Source of the DNA: Cyanophora paradoxa
Lineage: Eukaryota > Glaucocystophyceae > Cyanophorales > Cyanophoraceae
Reading direction: 5' to 3'
NCBI GenBank assembly: GCA_004431415.1
Contig: QPMI01000689.1
Span: 50,723 to 114,722 of the forward strand
DNA length: 64,000 nt
Both the position numbers and the translations under genes were made by a program. This document shows positions 1-10,000 of this stretch, one piece after another. Within the stretch, counting starts at the first letter, position 1, and each line of letters starts with the position of its first letter. The notes beneath the pieces were generated by a model, which saw only the letters and a program-made list of their open reading frames with translations, made no database searches and was not told where the DNA came from.

Positions 1-235
1 CCGGATCGCAGCGTTCTGAGCAGAGGCAAGTGTTAGATGAGCAGAGCCGCGAGATTGAATCAAAAAGAGGGCGGACCACGCTGGTTTGCATAAGAACCTG
101 GATGCTGCGCTGAGCACTATTGTTGATCGACTCGATGCTGCGTGCCATGCCAAGGGTCATGGACACAAGGCTAGGCTGAGTCTGCCCAACAGGGCCTGGC
201 TGGGGCTGCCCCTGATAGTAGCCGCTGAAGTCCAT
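1..235 (-). CDS. 5' part of an unidentified host gene (two exons visible, runs off the window)
   Basis: Reading leftward from an ATG at 235, exon 1 (235-98, 46 codons) gives a Gln/Pro/Gly-rich start followed by a stretch with ARSIESINNSAQRSIQ. A GT...AG intron of 82 nt (97-16) with a pyrimidine-rich acceptor restores the frame into NAAIR at 15-1. The N-terminal layout (Q/G/Y/P-rich head, then an amphipathic Ser/Ile/Asn helix) faintly resembles peroxin-13 type proteins, but this is only a guess from composition. A TATA-like sequence lies upstream (around 328-337 on the minus strand), beyond which is the palindromic box shared with the neighbouring promoters. The gene diverges from the one at 752. 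Confidence 0.45.
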   Translation of the reverse strand, partial: MDFSGYYQGQPQPGPVGQTQPSLVSMTLGMARSIESINNSAQRSIQVLMQTSVVRPLFDSISRLCSSNTCLCSERCDP

Positions 236-324
236 TGGCGCTAAGGTAGCTGGACTTGTGAGTTTTCAAAATACCAGGGCTTCCGCCGGTCTGAGAGTGT
301 GTGACAGGACTATGGCAGCTTGCC

Positions 325-395
325 CTTTTATAGGTTGGGCTATGTGGAAAGAGGTACTTCCCATTAAGTGGAAAGTACCTCTTTCCGCATAGAAT
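325..395. promoter_or_regulatory. TATA box and palindromic promoter boxes for the minus-strand gene
   Basis: The minus strand reads CCTATAAAAGGG at about 326-337. Upstream of it (338-395) are copies of a box built from GGAAAG, TACCT and CTTTCC, ending in CGCATAG. The same box sits upstream of the genes at 752 and 4024, so it is probably a shared host regulatory element. Function is inferred from position and recurrence only. Confidence 0.5.
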
Positions 396-540
396 TAGTA
401 CGTCTACCCCCCTAGCCAATAATTGGCAATCATATGAAAGGACACCTACCCCCCTAATTGGTAAGTCGGGGGACTTGAACGTTCAATCAAATTGGTAAGT
501 TCGATCGCGAGACTTGAACATGGTAAGTTCAGCGGCAATC

Positions 541-665
541 ATTAGGAAAAAACAAATGATGGAATCCGCATAGAATCAGGGGTACACCCCCAAATTCTAT
601 GCGGAAAGTACCTCTTTCCCCATAGCGGAAAGTACCTCTTTCCGCATAGCTGGAAGTATAAAGCA
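541..665. promoter_or_regulatory. Promoter region of the 207-aa gene, with palindromic boxes and TATAAA
   Basis: Two tandem boxes at about 596-650 have arms CTATGCGGAAAG and CTTTCCGCATAG around a 5-base centre. They are followed by TATAAAGC near 657. The upstream part (about 547-584) recurs as its reverse complement at about 3828-3864, in front of the SUMO gene. The 236-751 interval otherwise holds only short direct repeats around GGTAAGTTC and no credible gene. Confidence 0.55.
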
Positions 666-751
666 CCTTTTTGCAGCCAGTATGCTCACTCTTTGCCACT
701 CTCTCAGTAGTAACTTAGCCAGATACCTCTCGCATTCTGCCTTAGTTCACC

Positions 752-1375
752 ATGGCGGTCACCATCAACGTCAGCGACGCCCTTCGCCGCGAGGCCGACC
801 GGGTGGCCAGCTCCTTTGTTCTGGTGAAGGACTCTGATGATGAGTACAGCAGCGGCGAAGAGGTTTGCGCTGGCTTTCCATACCTCCGGCGAGCCGCTCT
901 GACTTTGCGGCTTTCTCAGGCCAAGATGACAGGGGAAGGGATTCGGTACTGGGCGACGGAGACAGTGCGCCGGACCATGCGCGATCTGAAGGAGAAGAAG
1001 ACGCGCGAGGAAGCACACCGCGAGGCCTTCGACCACATCGCCGGCTCCATCATTCTCATCGAAGACTCCGACGAGGAGGAAAGCGATTACAATAGGAAGG
1101 TGCGGTTTCTGCCTGTTTTTTCGCGGCGCCGCTCACTTTTCACGCAGGCCAAGCTCACTCACTCCGGCATCAACTACTGGGTGAACCGTCAAGTCGAAAA
1201 GAGGATGCACGAGTTCAGGCAGAAGCGCAGCCAGATTGCCGCCGCCCGCGCCCTCCAGATCATGAGCGCCCCCGCCCCGGCCCCCGCTGTTGCTCCCGTG
1301 GCGCCCGAGCCCTTCGCCGCCTCCGACGACATGGAGGAGTCGGAAAACTCCGAGGCCGAGTCGGAGGATATGTAG
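752..1375 (+). CDS. Acidic protein with an internal duplication and two SUMO-interaction-like motifs
   Basis: This 207-aa protein is made of two related halves. Each has a hydrophobic core followed by acidic and serine residues: FVLVKDSDDE at residues 22-31 and IILIEDSDEEE at about 100-110. Each core is followed by a basic helical stretch ending in a tyrosine-tryptophan pair and an RM-x-(D/E)-L/F-(K/R) helix. The hydrophobic-plus-acidic pattern is that of phosphorylation-dependent SUMO-interacting motifs, and a SUMO-like gene lies 2.6 kb downstream. The C-terminus is Ala/Pro-rich and then acidic (ends ESEDM). The start is the first ATG after the TATA box, and codon use is GC-rich like the flank. 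I do not recognise a named family. Possible roles are a SUMO-binding scaffold or transcription regulator, by inference. Confidence 0.75.
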   Translation: MAVTINVSDALRREADRVASSFVLVKDSDDEYSSGEEVCAGFPYLRRAALTLRLSQAKMTGEGIRYWATETVRRTMRDLKEKKTREEAHREAFDHIAGSIILIEDSDEEESDYNRKVRFLPVFSRRRSLFTQAKLTHSGINYWVNRQVEKRMHEFRQKRSQIAAARALQIMSAPAPAPAVAPVAPEPFAASDDMEESENSEAESEDM

Positions 1376-1449
1376 AATTGTAAATGGACTATAGCTGGCC
1401 TTGTACAGTCAACGTTGTTTGATATATCAGAGCCCGTTACGCACAAGTC

Positions 1450-1600
1450 ATTTTGGGCCCGGGCTCGGTTCTTGGCGGCTCTAGTTTTGGGAGCGATCGT
1501 GGGTTCGGTTCTCGGCGGCTGTAGTTTGGTAAGGGTGGACTCGAATCGGTGGATCCACTTAGCGGATCCACTTTGTGGATCCACTTGGTGGATTTGGGCG
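1450..1600. promoter_or_regulatory. Direct repeats and a second palindromic box class upstream of the three-exon gene
   Basis: Two near-copies of a stretch around CGGTTCTCGGCGGCT lie at about 1464-1490 and 1506-1532. At 1549-1598 there are four tandem boxes of the GGATCCACTT/GTGGAT type. A related box, with CCACTTGGATT and CCACCAAGTGGATT, lies at 3757-3796 in front of the minus-strand gene that starts at 3714. Genes at 1684 and 3714 therefore seem to share one box class, while genes at 235, 752 and 4024 share another. Confidence 0.45.
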
Positions 1601-1683
1601 TTTCCAATTTCAACCGCGGCTCGTGCATAAGTAGGGCAGGCCCCGCTGTCTCCGCCACTTTGCCGGCCGTTCAGAATCGAACA

Positions 1684-2849
1684 ATGCACGCCCCCGACGC
1701 CCACGATGCCCAGGAGCACCAGCCGGAGCCGCAGCAGCCCCCCGATGCGCGCAGGGCCCTTGCCCGGGCCGTGCGGAACAGGAAGCTCGTACCCCTCTGC
1801 GTCGACAACTACCTCAAGTTCAGCGCCGTCCTGGAGTACTGCCACGATCTGCTCGAGGGCCTCTTCAACGACCGCCAATCGCCGACGGCCTGCCCCTTCA
1901 CGTGCGAGCTCCTCACCGGCGAGTACACGGCGGCGCGCATCCGCACCGCCATGAGCAAGTGCGTCCTGCGAATGGCCTCCGTCCACCGCCTCGCATACGG
2001 GCTCGGCGAGTGCATCATTGAGACCCTGGAGCTCTGGCCGGGACACGTGGCGGTTTGTTATGCCGGCCCTTTGACATCCTCTGTCGCTTACCCCGGCCGC
2101 CCAGATCCCCCCTGTCGTCAAGCACCAGATCACCTCGATTGCCATGGAGATCGATTTCGATTACCGGGGGCGCGGCATCGACGTTTCTCCCGCCAAGCGC
2201 ATGCCCGCCTGCCCCCCGATCTTCATGACCAGCTGCGGCCGGCTCAACCTGGCGTGGTGCCCGACTGACTGCATCCGCTGCCCGTACTCCAAGGCCATGA
2301 ACTCGCTCAAGGAGTGCGATCCGGTAGAGGAGATACTGGAGCTGGCCCTCGCCGTCGACTCCCACGATCACGACGGCGTTCTTGCCGATCACGAGCGGCG
2401 CTGCCCCGGTACCCGCTACGTCCTCCACCGCATCTACGACGAGCTCTGCGTTCTTAGGGAGCGCTGGGAGGGCTGCTACTGGCTCGACGCAGCCTGGTAC
2501 TGGCTTGCCTCGGCCCTCGGGAGCCACCTTCTCAAGATCGGCAAGTTCCTCGCACCCTACCGCTGGGTCCACTTCAACACGATCGTCTACTGCGTCAAGG
2601 CAGAGCAGATGGCCGTGCGCGGGCTCGGGTCTTGCCCGTGCCCCTTTCTCACCTTTTCGCGAACAGGAGCCGTATGCCGGGCTCTGCGAGGATCTCGAAT
2701 CGCTCCTGTACGCCCTGAAGAACACCGAGGGCGCGAACAGGCCCCCCTCCCCGCTCTACTCCCCCATGTTCGACCGCACGCGCCTTGCCCATCCGGAGGC
2801 CGGCATCAGCGTGGCAGGGACCCGCAAGCGCCGTTTCGTGGATATGTAG
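1684..2849 (+). CDS. Unidentified three-exon host protein, 351 aa
   Basis: Three exons (1684-2046, 2105-2614 and 2667-2849) join through two phase-0 introns of 58 and 52 nt. Both introns start with GTG and end in a C-rich stretch plus AG (CCGCCCAG and GCGAACAG), and the joined frame is open throughout. The N-terminus is His/Gln/Pro-rich. The middle contains several Cys residues (MPACPP, CPTDCIRCPYSKAM) and the C-terminus is basic (TRKRRFVDM). I recognise no domain; the CxxxCxxC cluster might bind metal. The gene converges on the minus-strand gene ending at 2858, leaving only 8 bp between stop codons. The intron model rests on frame continuity alone. Confidence 0.65.
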
Positions 2850-2857
2850 GGCGCATT

Positions 2858-3714
2858 CTAGCTACCTGTGTTTCCCCCGACCCCTGTGATTTGGGTGTCC
2901 TCTTCGAAATTCGAATTGATCCTGAGCGATTCCTCCCGTGCATGCGTGGCCCTCCCGATGGCGATGGCCCTGAGCGGCGACCCGGCGGCCGTGAATAGGT
3001 GGGGGTTCACGCTGCGAATCGAGCTGGACCGGGCTCGCATGCCAATTGGGTGGTTGATTGTGAAACTGCGGGGGAGGCTCCGGGGAGAGGAGCGGGGCGT
3101 CGGGGGGGGTGGCTCGTGCAGGTGCTCCACCACCCCCCCGGGGAACACATCGGCGACTATCACGTGCGATGCCGTCACGTGCGGCCCCGTGAAACGCTCT
3201 AGACCGGCCCTTTCCATCCAGACCGCCCCGCATGTCGGGCACTGGGCGGCTGCCATCACTTCGATTTCGACGGTACAATTAATTGGCGCCGGCGTCATCA
3301 ACCGCCTGCGACATCCTGCCGGGCCGCGATCGAGACTACAACGGCATTGGCGGTCCCGCGGAGAACGAAGCTCTCCCCGAGGAACGCCTCCATGAGCCCG
3401 GAGCCCACCGCCTGCGTTGCGGAGGTCCAGCGCCGCGAGATCTCTGCCATGCGAGCGTACGATTCGACCATCGCGTCCAGGTGCGCCGGCTCCATGGACT
3501 CCCAGAGGCTCCGGAACTGGGGTAGGGTCATGCTGCGGACTTGGAAGAGCTTCGCCAGCAGATCGTCCTCCAGCGCGTACACGGTGGGGTCCGGAGAGCA
3601 CGACTCGGAGATTCGAGCCAGGCCGTCGGTGATCTCGTCGATGCAGGAGCGCATACGGGCAAGCGCCGACGTGACGCGAGAGGGTACGAGGACGACAGGG
3701 GTTGCGGGCGGCAT
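2858..3714 (-). CDS. Unidentified two-exon protein with a CPxCG motif
   Basis: Exon 1 (3714-3313, 134 codons) begins MPPATPVV and is alpha-helical, with repeated Met/Leu/Arg heptad-like spacing. A 71-nt GT...AG intron (3312-3242) has the acceptor GCCGCCCAG, like that of the neighbouring gene. It leads in phase 0 into CPTCGAVWM, one half of a zinc-ribbon type site, then a Pro-rich tail to the stop at 2858. Without splicing, exon 1 ends 5 codons later in a stop. The Pro/Arg-rich last 80 residues are less convincing and a further intron is possible. Function unknown. Confidence 0.45.
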
Positions 3715-3756
3715 GGTGTGTGGCGAGCGTGTGCGAGTGAGAGACCGAGGGCGGGC

Positions 3757-3965
3757 TCGTCCACTTGGATTGGCCAGAATCCACCAAGTGGATTGGAAAG
3801 GGGATTCCCGCTTTTGAGTTCCCGTACCCCTGATTCTATGCGGAATCCATCATTTGTTTTTCCCTTTTGCCGCTGCTGTACCCCTGATCTTATGCGGAAA
3901 GTACCTCTTTCCACATAGCGGAAAGCACCTCTTTCCACATAGCAGAAACTATAAATCCCCTTCCG
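3757..3965. promoter_or_regulatory. Divergent promoter region between the minus-strand gene and the SUMO gene
   Basis: The left part (3757-3796) holds the CCACTT/AAGTGG box facing the minus-strand gene. The right part (3828-3950) holds an inverted copy of the module seen at 547-584, plus two GGAAAG-TACCT-CTTTCC type boxes. These are followed by TATAAATC at about 3949-3956, some 70 bp before the SUMO ATG. A bidirectional promoter is the simplest reading. Confidence 0.5.
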
Positions 3966-4069
3966 CGCTTCAGTTGTTAAAGCCACTCCCATTCGTGCAT
4001 CAGCCCATTCTCCAGCCTCCACCATGTCGGATCCCAGCGTCGAGATCAAGCCCGAGCGCATCAACATCT

Positions 4070-4075
4070 CGGTGA
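4070..4075. repeat. 6-bp target site duplication, left copy (CGGTGA)
   Basis: CGGTGA at 4070-4075 directly precedes the terminal ACACATATG of element 1. It is repeated directly after the other terminus at 36922-36927. A 6-bp duplication is the known signature of Maverick/Polinton integration. Confidence 0.9.
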
Positions 4076-4148
4076 ACACATATGAATATTCATATTTTAA
4101 TCCCTCGGCGTTCCGCCTCAGGATTAAAATATGAATATTCATATGTGT
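4076..4148. repeat. Left terminal hairpin of element 1
   Basis: A 73-bp perfect palindrome: 28-bp arms (ACACATATGAATATTCATAT and 8 more bases, then their complement ending ATATGTGT) around a 17-base loop that itself can pair as GGCG-TTC-CGCC. The right end (36849-36921) carries the same structure with the loop in reverse complement. Known Polinton ends are linear inverted repeats; a foldback at the very tip recalls parvovirus-like or poxvirus-like termini and may serve priming, resolution or integrase recognition. That role is inference. Confidence 0.85.
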
Positions 4149-4892
4149 GATTCGATGTTATATCAATAAAATCGATTAATTTATTTGAATTTTCACATGA
4201 ATTTTCATATTTTTATATGCATTTTTCAAGTAATTTAATCGATATTATATCGATAAACTCGATTAATCGATATTGTATCTTAATTAGAGTTAATCGGAAT
4301 TATATCAATAACTTCGATTGATCTTAATTGAATCCTAAATGAATCTAATCGGAATTATATCAATAAATTCGATTAAATCATGTTCTTTTCCGATTAAATC
4401 AATTAAATATTTAACTTTGTTACCATAAGTGGTCTAAGTTGACTCACTTTTCATTAACATTTTGAACTCTTAGTCTCCTTGAATTTCTTAAGATGACTCA
4501 ACTTAGTCAACTTAGTCAACTTTGTTACCATAATCAATCAGGGTGGACTCACTTTTAGATCAACTTTGAAATTTCAAGCAAAATCAACTTTGATTTCAAA
4601 AGTGGATCTTCTAAGTGGACTCAAAATGTTCACTTTGTGATACATGTTAGCTCAAATCCTTACTGTTTATGGTCAGGGTTGACTAAGTGGGGGGAGTTGA
4701 CACATTTTTTGAAATCCTTTTTAGAAAACTTTAGGTCCCAAATATTTCCTGTGAAATTTGAGTCAACTCAACCCACTTAGTCAACCCTTGCATTGAATTC
4801 GTAACAAAATCCATATACTATTACTACTTTTACGATTAATATGAGTCAACCTTGAGTCCACTTTAATATAAATATTATATAATAGGGGGAAT
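4076..4892 (+). repeat. Left terminal inverted repeat of element 1 (817 bp)
   Basis: It starts ACACATATG and ends at GGGGGAAT (4885-4892). It contains the terminal hairpin, four about 24-bp subrepeats (4154, 4241, 4296 and 4351) and many GTTGAC/GTCAAC words between 4430 and 4860. Against the right copy I saw only isolated substitutions (near 4809 and 4820) and no length difference. Confidence 0.9.
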
Positions 4893-5368
4893 CTAGGGGA
4901 GATGCTTACTAAATGCAATGTTAGATTGATGTTTTCATATATGTGATCACGTTAATCGAAGCTATATAATACAGTGGATTATTAGATATCATAAGTGGAT
5001 CGAATTGATAAGTATATGGTTAAAAATCGCGATTTGTGAGTTATAATTGAATTTAATCGAATTATTTTGAATTTCAAAACTCGCTTTAATCGTAATAGCG
5101 ATGTATACACATCGAGATTCGTATATGTGATTGCAAGTTATTGTTATGTATGATATATGTGATTATATTCGATCGTCAGTGCATCGATTTGATAACTTCC
5201 TGGTGATCTATATTAAAAACCCACGTTTTTCAAGCGCATCGATTTGATAACGTGGTGCTGAGATATCGCAGCAAACGTGAATATTGATTTTCCAGACGGG
5301 TACAGCATTAATCTAGAAAAAAACGCGTTTTTTTTTTACTTTTCAAGTTTCACGGCGAACGAAGTAAA
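4893..5368. other. Unique AT-rich non-coding stretch inside the left repeat
   Basis: No credible ORF. It contains repeated CGATTTGATAACNT words (about 5190 and 5238) and a segment reading GGTGCTGAGATATCGC near 5261-5276. The latter resembles GGTGCCGAGATATTCGC in the non-coding block of element 2 near 55629. These may be replication or promoter sequences shared by the two elements. Confidence 0.4.
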
Positions 5369-5441
5369 GGTTCTCGAGCGGATTTGAACCGCGTAGTTCC
5401 GAGTCAGAAATCAAGCGCTCTATTCTCTGAGCCAAAAACGC
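5369..5441 (-). tRNA. Degenerate tRNA-like sequence, anticodon loop resembling tRNA-Arg(UCU)
   Basis: The minus strand gives exactly 73 nt in canonical tRNA spacing. It has a perfect 4-bp D stem (GCTC/GAGC), an A-box-like TGGCTCAGAG, an anticodon loop TTTCTGA, a T loop TTCAAAT with at least 4 paired T-stem bases, and a B-box GGTTCAAATCC. The acceptor stem has about three mismatches and the anticodon stem is weak. It is therefore either a decayed tRNA or a tRNA-derived promoter or structural element. It lies between the inverted repeat and the integrase gene. Confidence 0.4.
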
Positions 5442-5667
5442 TTTTCAGCCAAGTCGATTCTTAGGCTAGTGTTTCACCAAGTCTACTATGGCAAGTGACT
5501 TTCGCATCTTCAAACTGCTATATCTCATCACCAGATCATCAAAACGCAACGTTCTGCATAGCGCTGTGAAGCGCTTGATAAGATCTACAAGACTATGTGT
5601 ATATCATATGCATATATGTATATCTGTCATACATATATTTGGAAAAAACGAGTTTTTGCCTAGCAAA

Positions 5668-7053
5668 CTAGCTAGTTTTGGTCCTTTCTCTTAGTGTTCT
5701 CTGAGGTTTAGGGGCTGTATATGACTCCTTAGTAGTCTGAAAGTCATTATACCATCTTTGGCTATTCACTTCTGAAAGCTTCTGTGTTCCTGCTATAGTG
5801 AGCTTTTTGAGTTCCCTGTTAACTTTCCCAGCCTTCTCCTTTCTAGCCTCTATCAAAGGCTTATCTGGGACTTCATTAGCAGCTTCTATGCCCTCTCTCC
5901 TTATAGCAGCATCAACCCTAGCTTCCTCTTTAGCTTGCTCTAAGGCATCTACTGTAGGGGTTTCCAGATACTCAACTGCATTCACAGGCAACAGCTCATG
6001 GAAAGCAAACCTGTTATCTATGATCTCTCCAGTGGGACTCTTTAGCTTAAACTTGAAGCCTTCTCTACTATCAACAGTGTAAACCATCCTAGACCAATTG
6101 TTACCCTGTTTTGCAAAGGGGTTCTTCTCTACTTTCACTCTAACAAACATGCCAGGCTGCATGGTATCAAGATAAGCTATTGATTTCTTGAATCTTTCAT
6201 CTTCTAATCCCACTATATACCTATAATGCTCCTCTGTAGTTTCGCCTGGCTTCATCTTAGTAGCTGAGTGAACTGTATTATTGTAATTATACTCAATATC
6301 ACCTAACACATCAAAGAATCTAGCTGTATTATTAGCTATGCAGTAGTTTGTGATCAATCTCTTAATCTGCTTGTTAAAGGCTTCAATTCGACCTTGGCTT
6401 CTGTGGTCTGCAGTTCCACTCACTTGGTGTTCTATGTATTTACTAGATAGATACTCCTGGAATATTCGATTTTGGAACTCACTTCCAGCATCTGATTGAA
6501 CCTTTACTATGGGTCTTGCTACTCTCATCTCAAGCTGTTTAAATGCAGCTAATGTAGTGAGAGCTGATTTATCCCTAATAGGTATGATATACCCAGTTCT
6601 CAGTGTGGATTCCATTGCAGTCATAAAGGTATCATAGCCATTGTTTTGTTTCTTATAAGCTGGGAAAAAGAGCAAATCAATCACATAGGTATCAAGGGGT
6701 TGCCTTATTGGGACCATGGGATCTCTCTTTCTAGATATAGCAGGTGCATTGATCTGAACTACCTCTTGCTTTTTATAGAACTCTTGCAACTGCTTATAGG
6801 ATTCATCTGGTAACTCAGCCCTCATAGCTTGAAGCCCTTTGTAACCAGTTCTCACATCATAGAATCTCTTGGCAATCTTACTGGTTTCTTTCACTGCAAT
6901 AGCAACTGGGATCTCTACTGGGACAAGCTCTTTCATCTCAGACTTTTTGACAATTCGAGATTCCCCTTTTTCCTCCTTTGGAACTGTGATAGGCAGTAGG
7001 TTACCTTGTAGTTGCTCAGTGGTTCTCCTAACTATTCTTCCAGTTGCTGGCAT
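5668..7053 (-). CDS. Retroviral-type DDE integrase, 461 aa
   Basis: This enzyme would cut and join element ends to chromosomal DNA in the nucleus, producing the 6-bp duplication seen here. The catalytic triad is visible as D126 (YVIDLLFF), D188 (QSDAGSEF) and E224 (QGRIEAFNK). The last two are separated by 35 residues, the classical DD35E spacing. The N-terminal 110 residues are Lys/Glu-rich, without a clear HHCC finger. A beta-rich region at about 310-365, with VRVKVEKNPF and VYTVDSREGFKFKLKSP, fits the SH3-like C-terminal DNA-binding domain. The tail is basic. It lies 3 bp after the PolB stop codon, so the two are probably co-transcribed. Length is typical for Polinton integrases. Confidence 0.92.
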   Translation of the reverse strand: MPATGRIVRRTTEQLQGNLLPITVPKEEKGESRIVKKSEMKELVPVEIPVAIAVKETSKIAKRFYDVRTGYKGLQAMRAELPDESYKQLQEFYKKQEVVQINAPAISRKRDPMVPIRQPLDTYVIDLLFFPAYKKQNNGYDTFMTAMESTLRTGYIIPIRDKSALTTLAAFKQLEMRVARPIVKVQSDAGSEFQNRIFQEYLSSKYIEHQVSGTADHRSQGRIEAFNKQIKRLITNYCIANNTARFFDVLGDIEYNYNNTVHSATKMKPGETTEEHYRYIVGLEDERFKKSIAYLDTMQPGMFVRVKVEKNPFAKQGNNWSRMVYTVDSREGFKFKLKSPTGEIIDNRFAFHELLPVNAVEYLETPTVDALEQAKEEARVDAAIRREGIEAANEVPDKPLIEARKEKAGKVNRELKKLTIAGTQKLSEVNSQRWYNDFQTTKESYTAPKPQRTLRERTKTS

Positions 7054-7056
7054 CTC

Positions 7057-10000
7057 TTAATTAAAAGGAACAGAATTAATACCATCTGGTAAGATGTATC
7101 TCTTTGCATCAAAGCAGTTTAGGGCAACCCTTCTACTCACAGTATCTATTATTGTGTGATCTGCCCTTCTCTTCTGCTTTGCAGTCACAGTCTTGCTGAT
7201 ACCTGCAAATAAACACTCCTTAAAATCATTGAATTGGAGTTCCTCAGTGGAAGTCCCAGAGAGCTTACTCCTCTCAATCTCAGCAGTTCTGAAACTGTAA
7301 ACTTTAGCTCTCAGACCCACATACTCCAATATAGCAGAACCTGGCATCTCATTTTTGTATTTACCTGGGGTCATTCTGTTAGATCCCCCTAGGTCCAAGG
7401 CATAAGATATATTCTCTATATCTTTTTGTAAGGTCTTAGATTCAATATATAGACAGAAGGAGTCAGTATCATGGAATAGTAACTTGGCTTTGGACCATTG
7501 GGACCTCACAGTATCATAGAAGAACTTGTAGTTATGCAGTTTGGCAGCATCCAAAACATAAGCCCCAATTGCAACTGGCTTATCTAGCTTCACATGTTTT
7601 GTGTAAAACTCAAAGGCAACTGCCCTTTCACTTATGGGACTTGTTGATTTCACTAAAGGAGAGGCTGCATATTTCATAAATAGCTTCTCAGTGTTGGCAA
7701 TCTTAACCACAGATCGACCTCTACATGATTCAATGCATTTCCCATAGATTGAATTATTCATGAGCTTATAGAAATCAGCCTCGAATTTATTCACTGCTTT
7801 CCTTCTCATATCAGTGTTCAGCTCAATATAAGATTTCATTACAGGAGCCACAGTAAATGATAGGACCCTGTGGACTTTACTCAATTTCACCCCTTTGTCC
7901 AACAGATACTGTAGAAGAGGCTCAGAAATCACATAGTTGGTCACAGAACCAAAGGTTGCAGTTAGCTTAGGGGTCTTATCAAGCTCTTCTCCCGAAAGAT
8001 CTAATAGGCTCTTTTGATATTGTGATAATTCTGCATATTCTACTATTTTCTTGTTAATAATTAGGGGAAAATCACTGTGATCTAGAAACAGCCTAATTGG
8101 GTAATCCAGATCAACTTCTAGGAAACTGGATCTGTTATCTTGTGGGTTGAATTCGGTCTCCCATCTAAAATCACCAACTGGGATTGGCTGACTCAAACAG
8201 TAGCCATACAAGTTGTTAGCATCAAACAGCATAATATGGGAGTTCTCACCATCAGCCTCAGCATACCTACAAGGCATTGTTGCAAAGCCACCCCTGATTC
8301 CCCTCTCAACAAATTCGTATTGCTCTACATCACTTATAAGCTCTATTTTTGCCTTGGTGGTCCTTAACATAGCATCCCAAGATAACCCAGGGGCAGATAC
8401 ATAATGAACTGGGTCAAGTCCATATACTGAGTGTGAAAGCCTTCTGAAGGCTTGGAATTTGTTCATTAACTCAGTCACATCAGCAGCTCCGAAATCCATG
8501 AAATTACTGGCATCAATGAACTTGTAAAGACCCCATTGCAATGATAGGTATTGATCAAAATTTTTCGAAAGGATTTCAATTCGCTTTTTATCACCCATGC
8601 CTGCTATTTTTCTGAAAATGAATGTCCCACAGTCATCCATTTGGTCAACAACAACTGCAACTTTGGTTTGCTTTGAGATTCTCCTATGGAGATTGCAGTT
8701 TCTGCATGCAGGAGCAATGTAATGACCTGTGTGATGATCATGATCCCTGCATTTGAAGTTCTCTTTGGTGAACCTCTCACTGCAAAGGTAACAGTGTTTA
8801 GTAGCCCTGTAAACAGCCTTTTGCTCATCTGTGAGTTCATTCATGGGTATATTGGTAAACAGAAAATCGATCAGTTCTCTTGCTTTGGACTCCAAGCATT
8901 CAAAGAGACCTCCCATTGGATCCTGCCCCTCAAATCGAAAATCTTGAACATCTGCCCCAGTGACTATTCTTATGTTGACTGCTGAGACTTCTCTCTTGGA
9001 TTTCGATGCATCTATGGGGATGCTTCTATGTTCAATCTTGCAGTAAACCACAACAGGAAGCCAAACAGTTTTCCTTAGGTTTTTCAGTCCAAACTCTATT
9101 GTGGTCTCAGGTTTAGGTGTGATTCCCTTTGAGAGTCTCCAATCAATGCATCTGTTTGAGTCCACATGAGCAGTGAGTTTAGCCTCAGACCTGAATCGAG
9201 ATAAGCATGTGTCACAGTAGTGTAACTTCTGATCATTGTATGTTTCATGGTTAACTTTCAATAGCCTTGAAAGGGACATGATTGTAATATAGTGACCATT
9301 CCCTTCATCATCAAATATCAGCATGAGATTAACCTTATGCTTTCTGCCTGGGTTACTTGATTGATGCAGGGGATAAACAACCTCTCCATCGATTCCAAAT
9401 ATATTAATGCTAATGCCTGCATTTTGAGCCTCGAATTTATCAATTATTTCAGCATCACAGGCAACAGGGAATGGGATATTGTCGAAATTGAGAGCCAGCG
9501 GATTATAAGCGATTGCTGAGTATTTCCATTTGCGATACTGTGAAAGCTCATTCCTCTTATGGGAGTTTATCGCTTTTCTGTGAATATATGCCAAAATTGC
9601 ATTTTCGAAGCAGGAATCATCAATATTTCGAATATTCACTGTGGCTCTCTTCCTAGCAATCCACTCTGGGGTTTGTAGAAAGCATCCACCAGTTGGAGCA
9701 TAACTCATAATAGCCACTCTGAGTATTTCAATTCTTTCTAAGCGATAGCTATCAACCACATTCATCTGCTCCTGACACATTTGGGCTGCTTTATTCAGCT
9801 CAGTTCGAATATTTCTCGATCTGGTTAATACAAAATAATCACTGTAAATGTATTTCGATATCCAAACCTGCGGATTGCTGACTTTAACGAACTTGCAGAT
9901 AAAAGACAAGCGAACCTTGATTGCCCTGAATTGATCTAAACCCTGCCTTAATCGATTAGGAAGGGATGTAGCAATTCTGTCCAGGAATTCAATCACATCT

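Noticed and set aside
1-235. Naming the first gene as peroxin-13
   Set aside because: Only composition and helix pattern hint at it. The diagnostic SH3 domain would lie outside the window.
1-4075. Left flank as part of a GC-rich giant virus insertion
   Set aside because: Short introns, unrecognised genes and palindromic intergenic boxes would fit, but no viral hallmark gene is present and SUMO is a cellular gene, so host origin is simpler.
5488-5694. Small plus-strand ORF before the integrase gene
   Set aside because: It overlaps the integrase end, has no conserved content and lies in AT-rich non-coding DNA.
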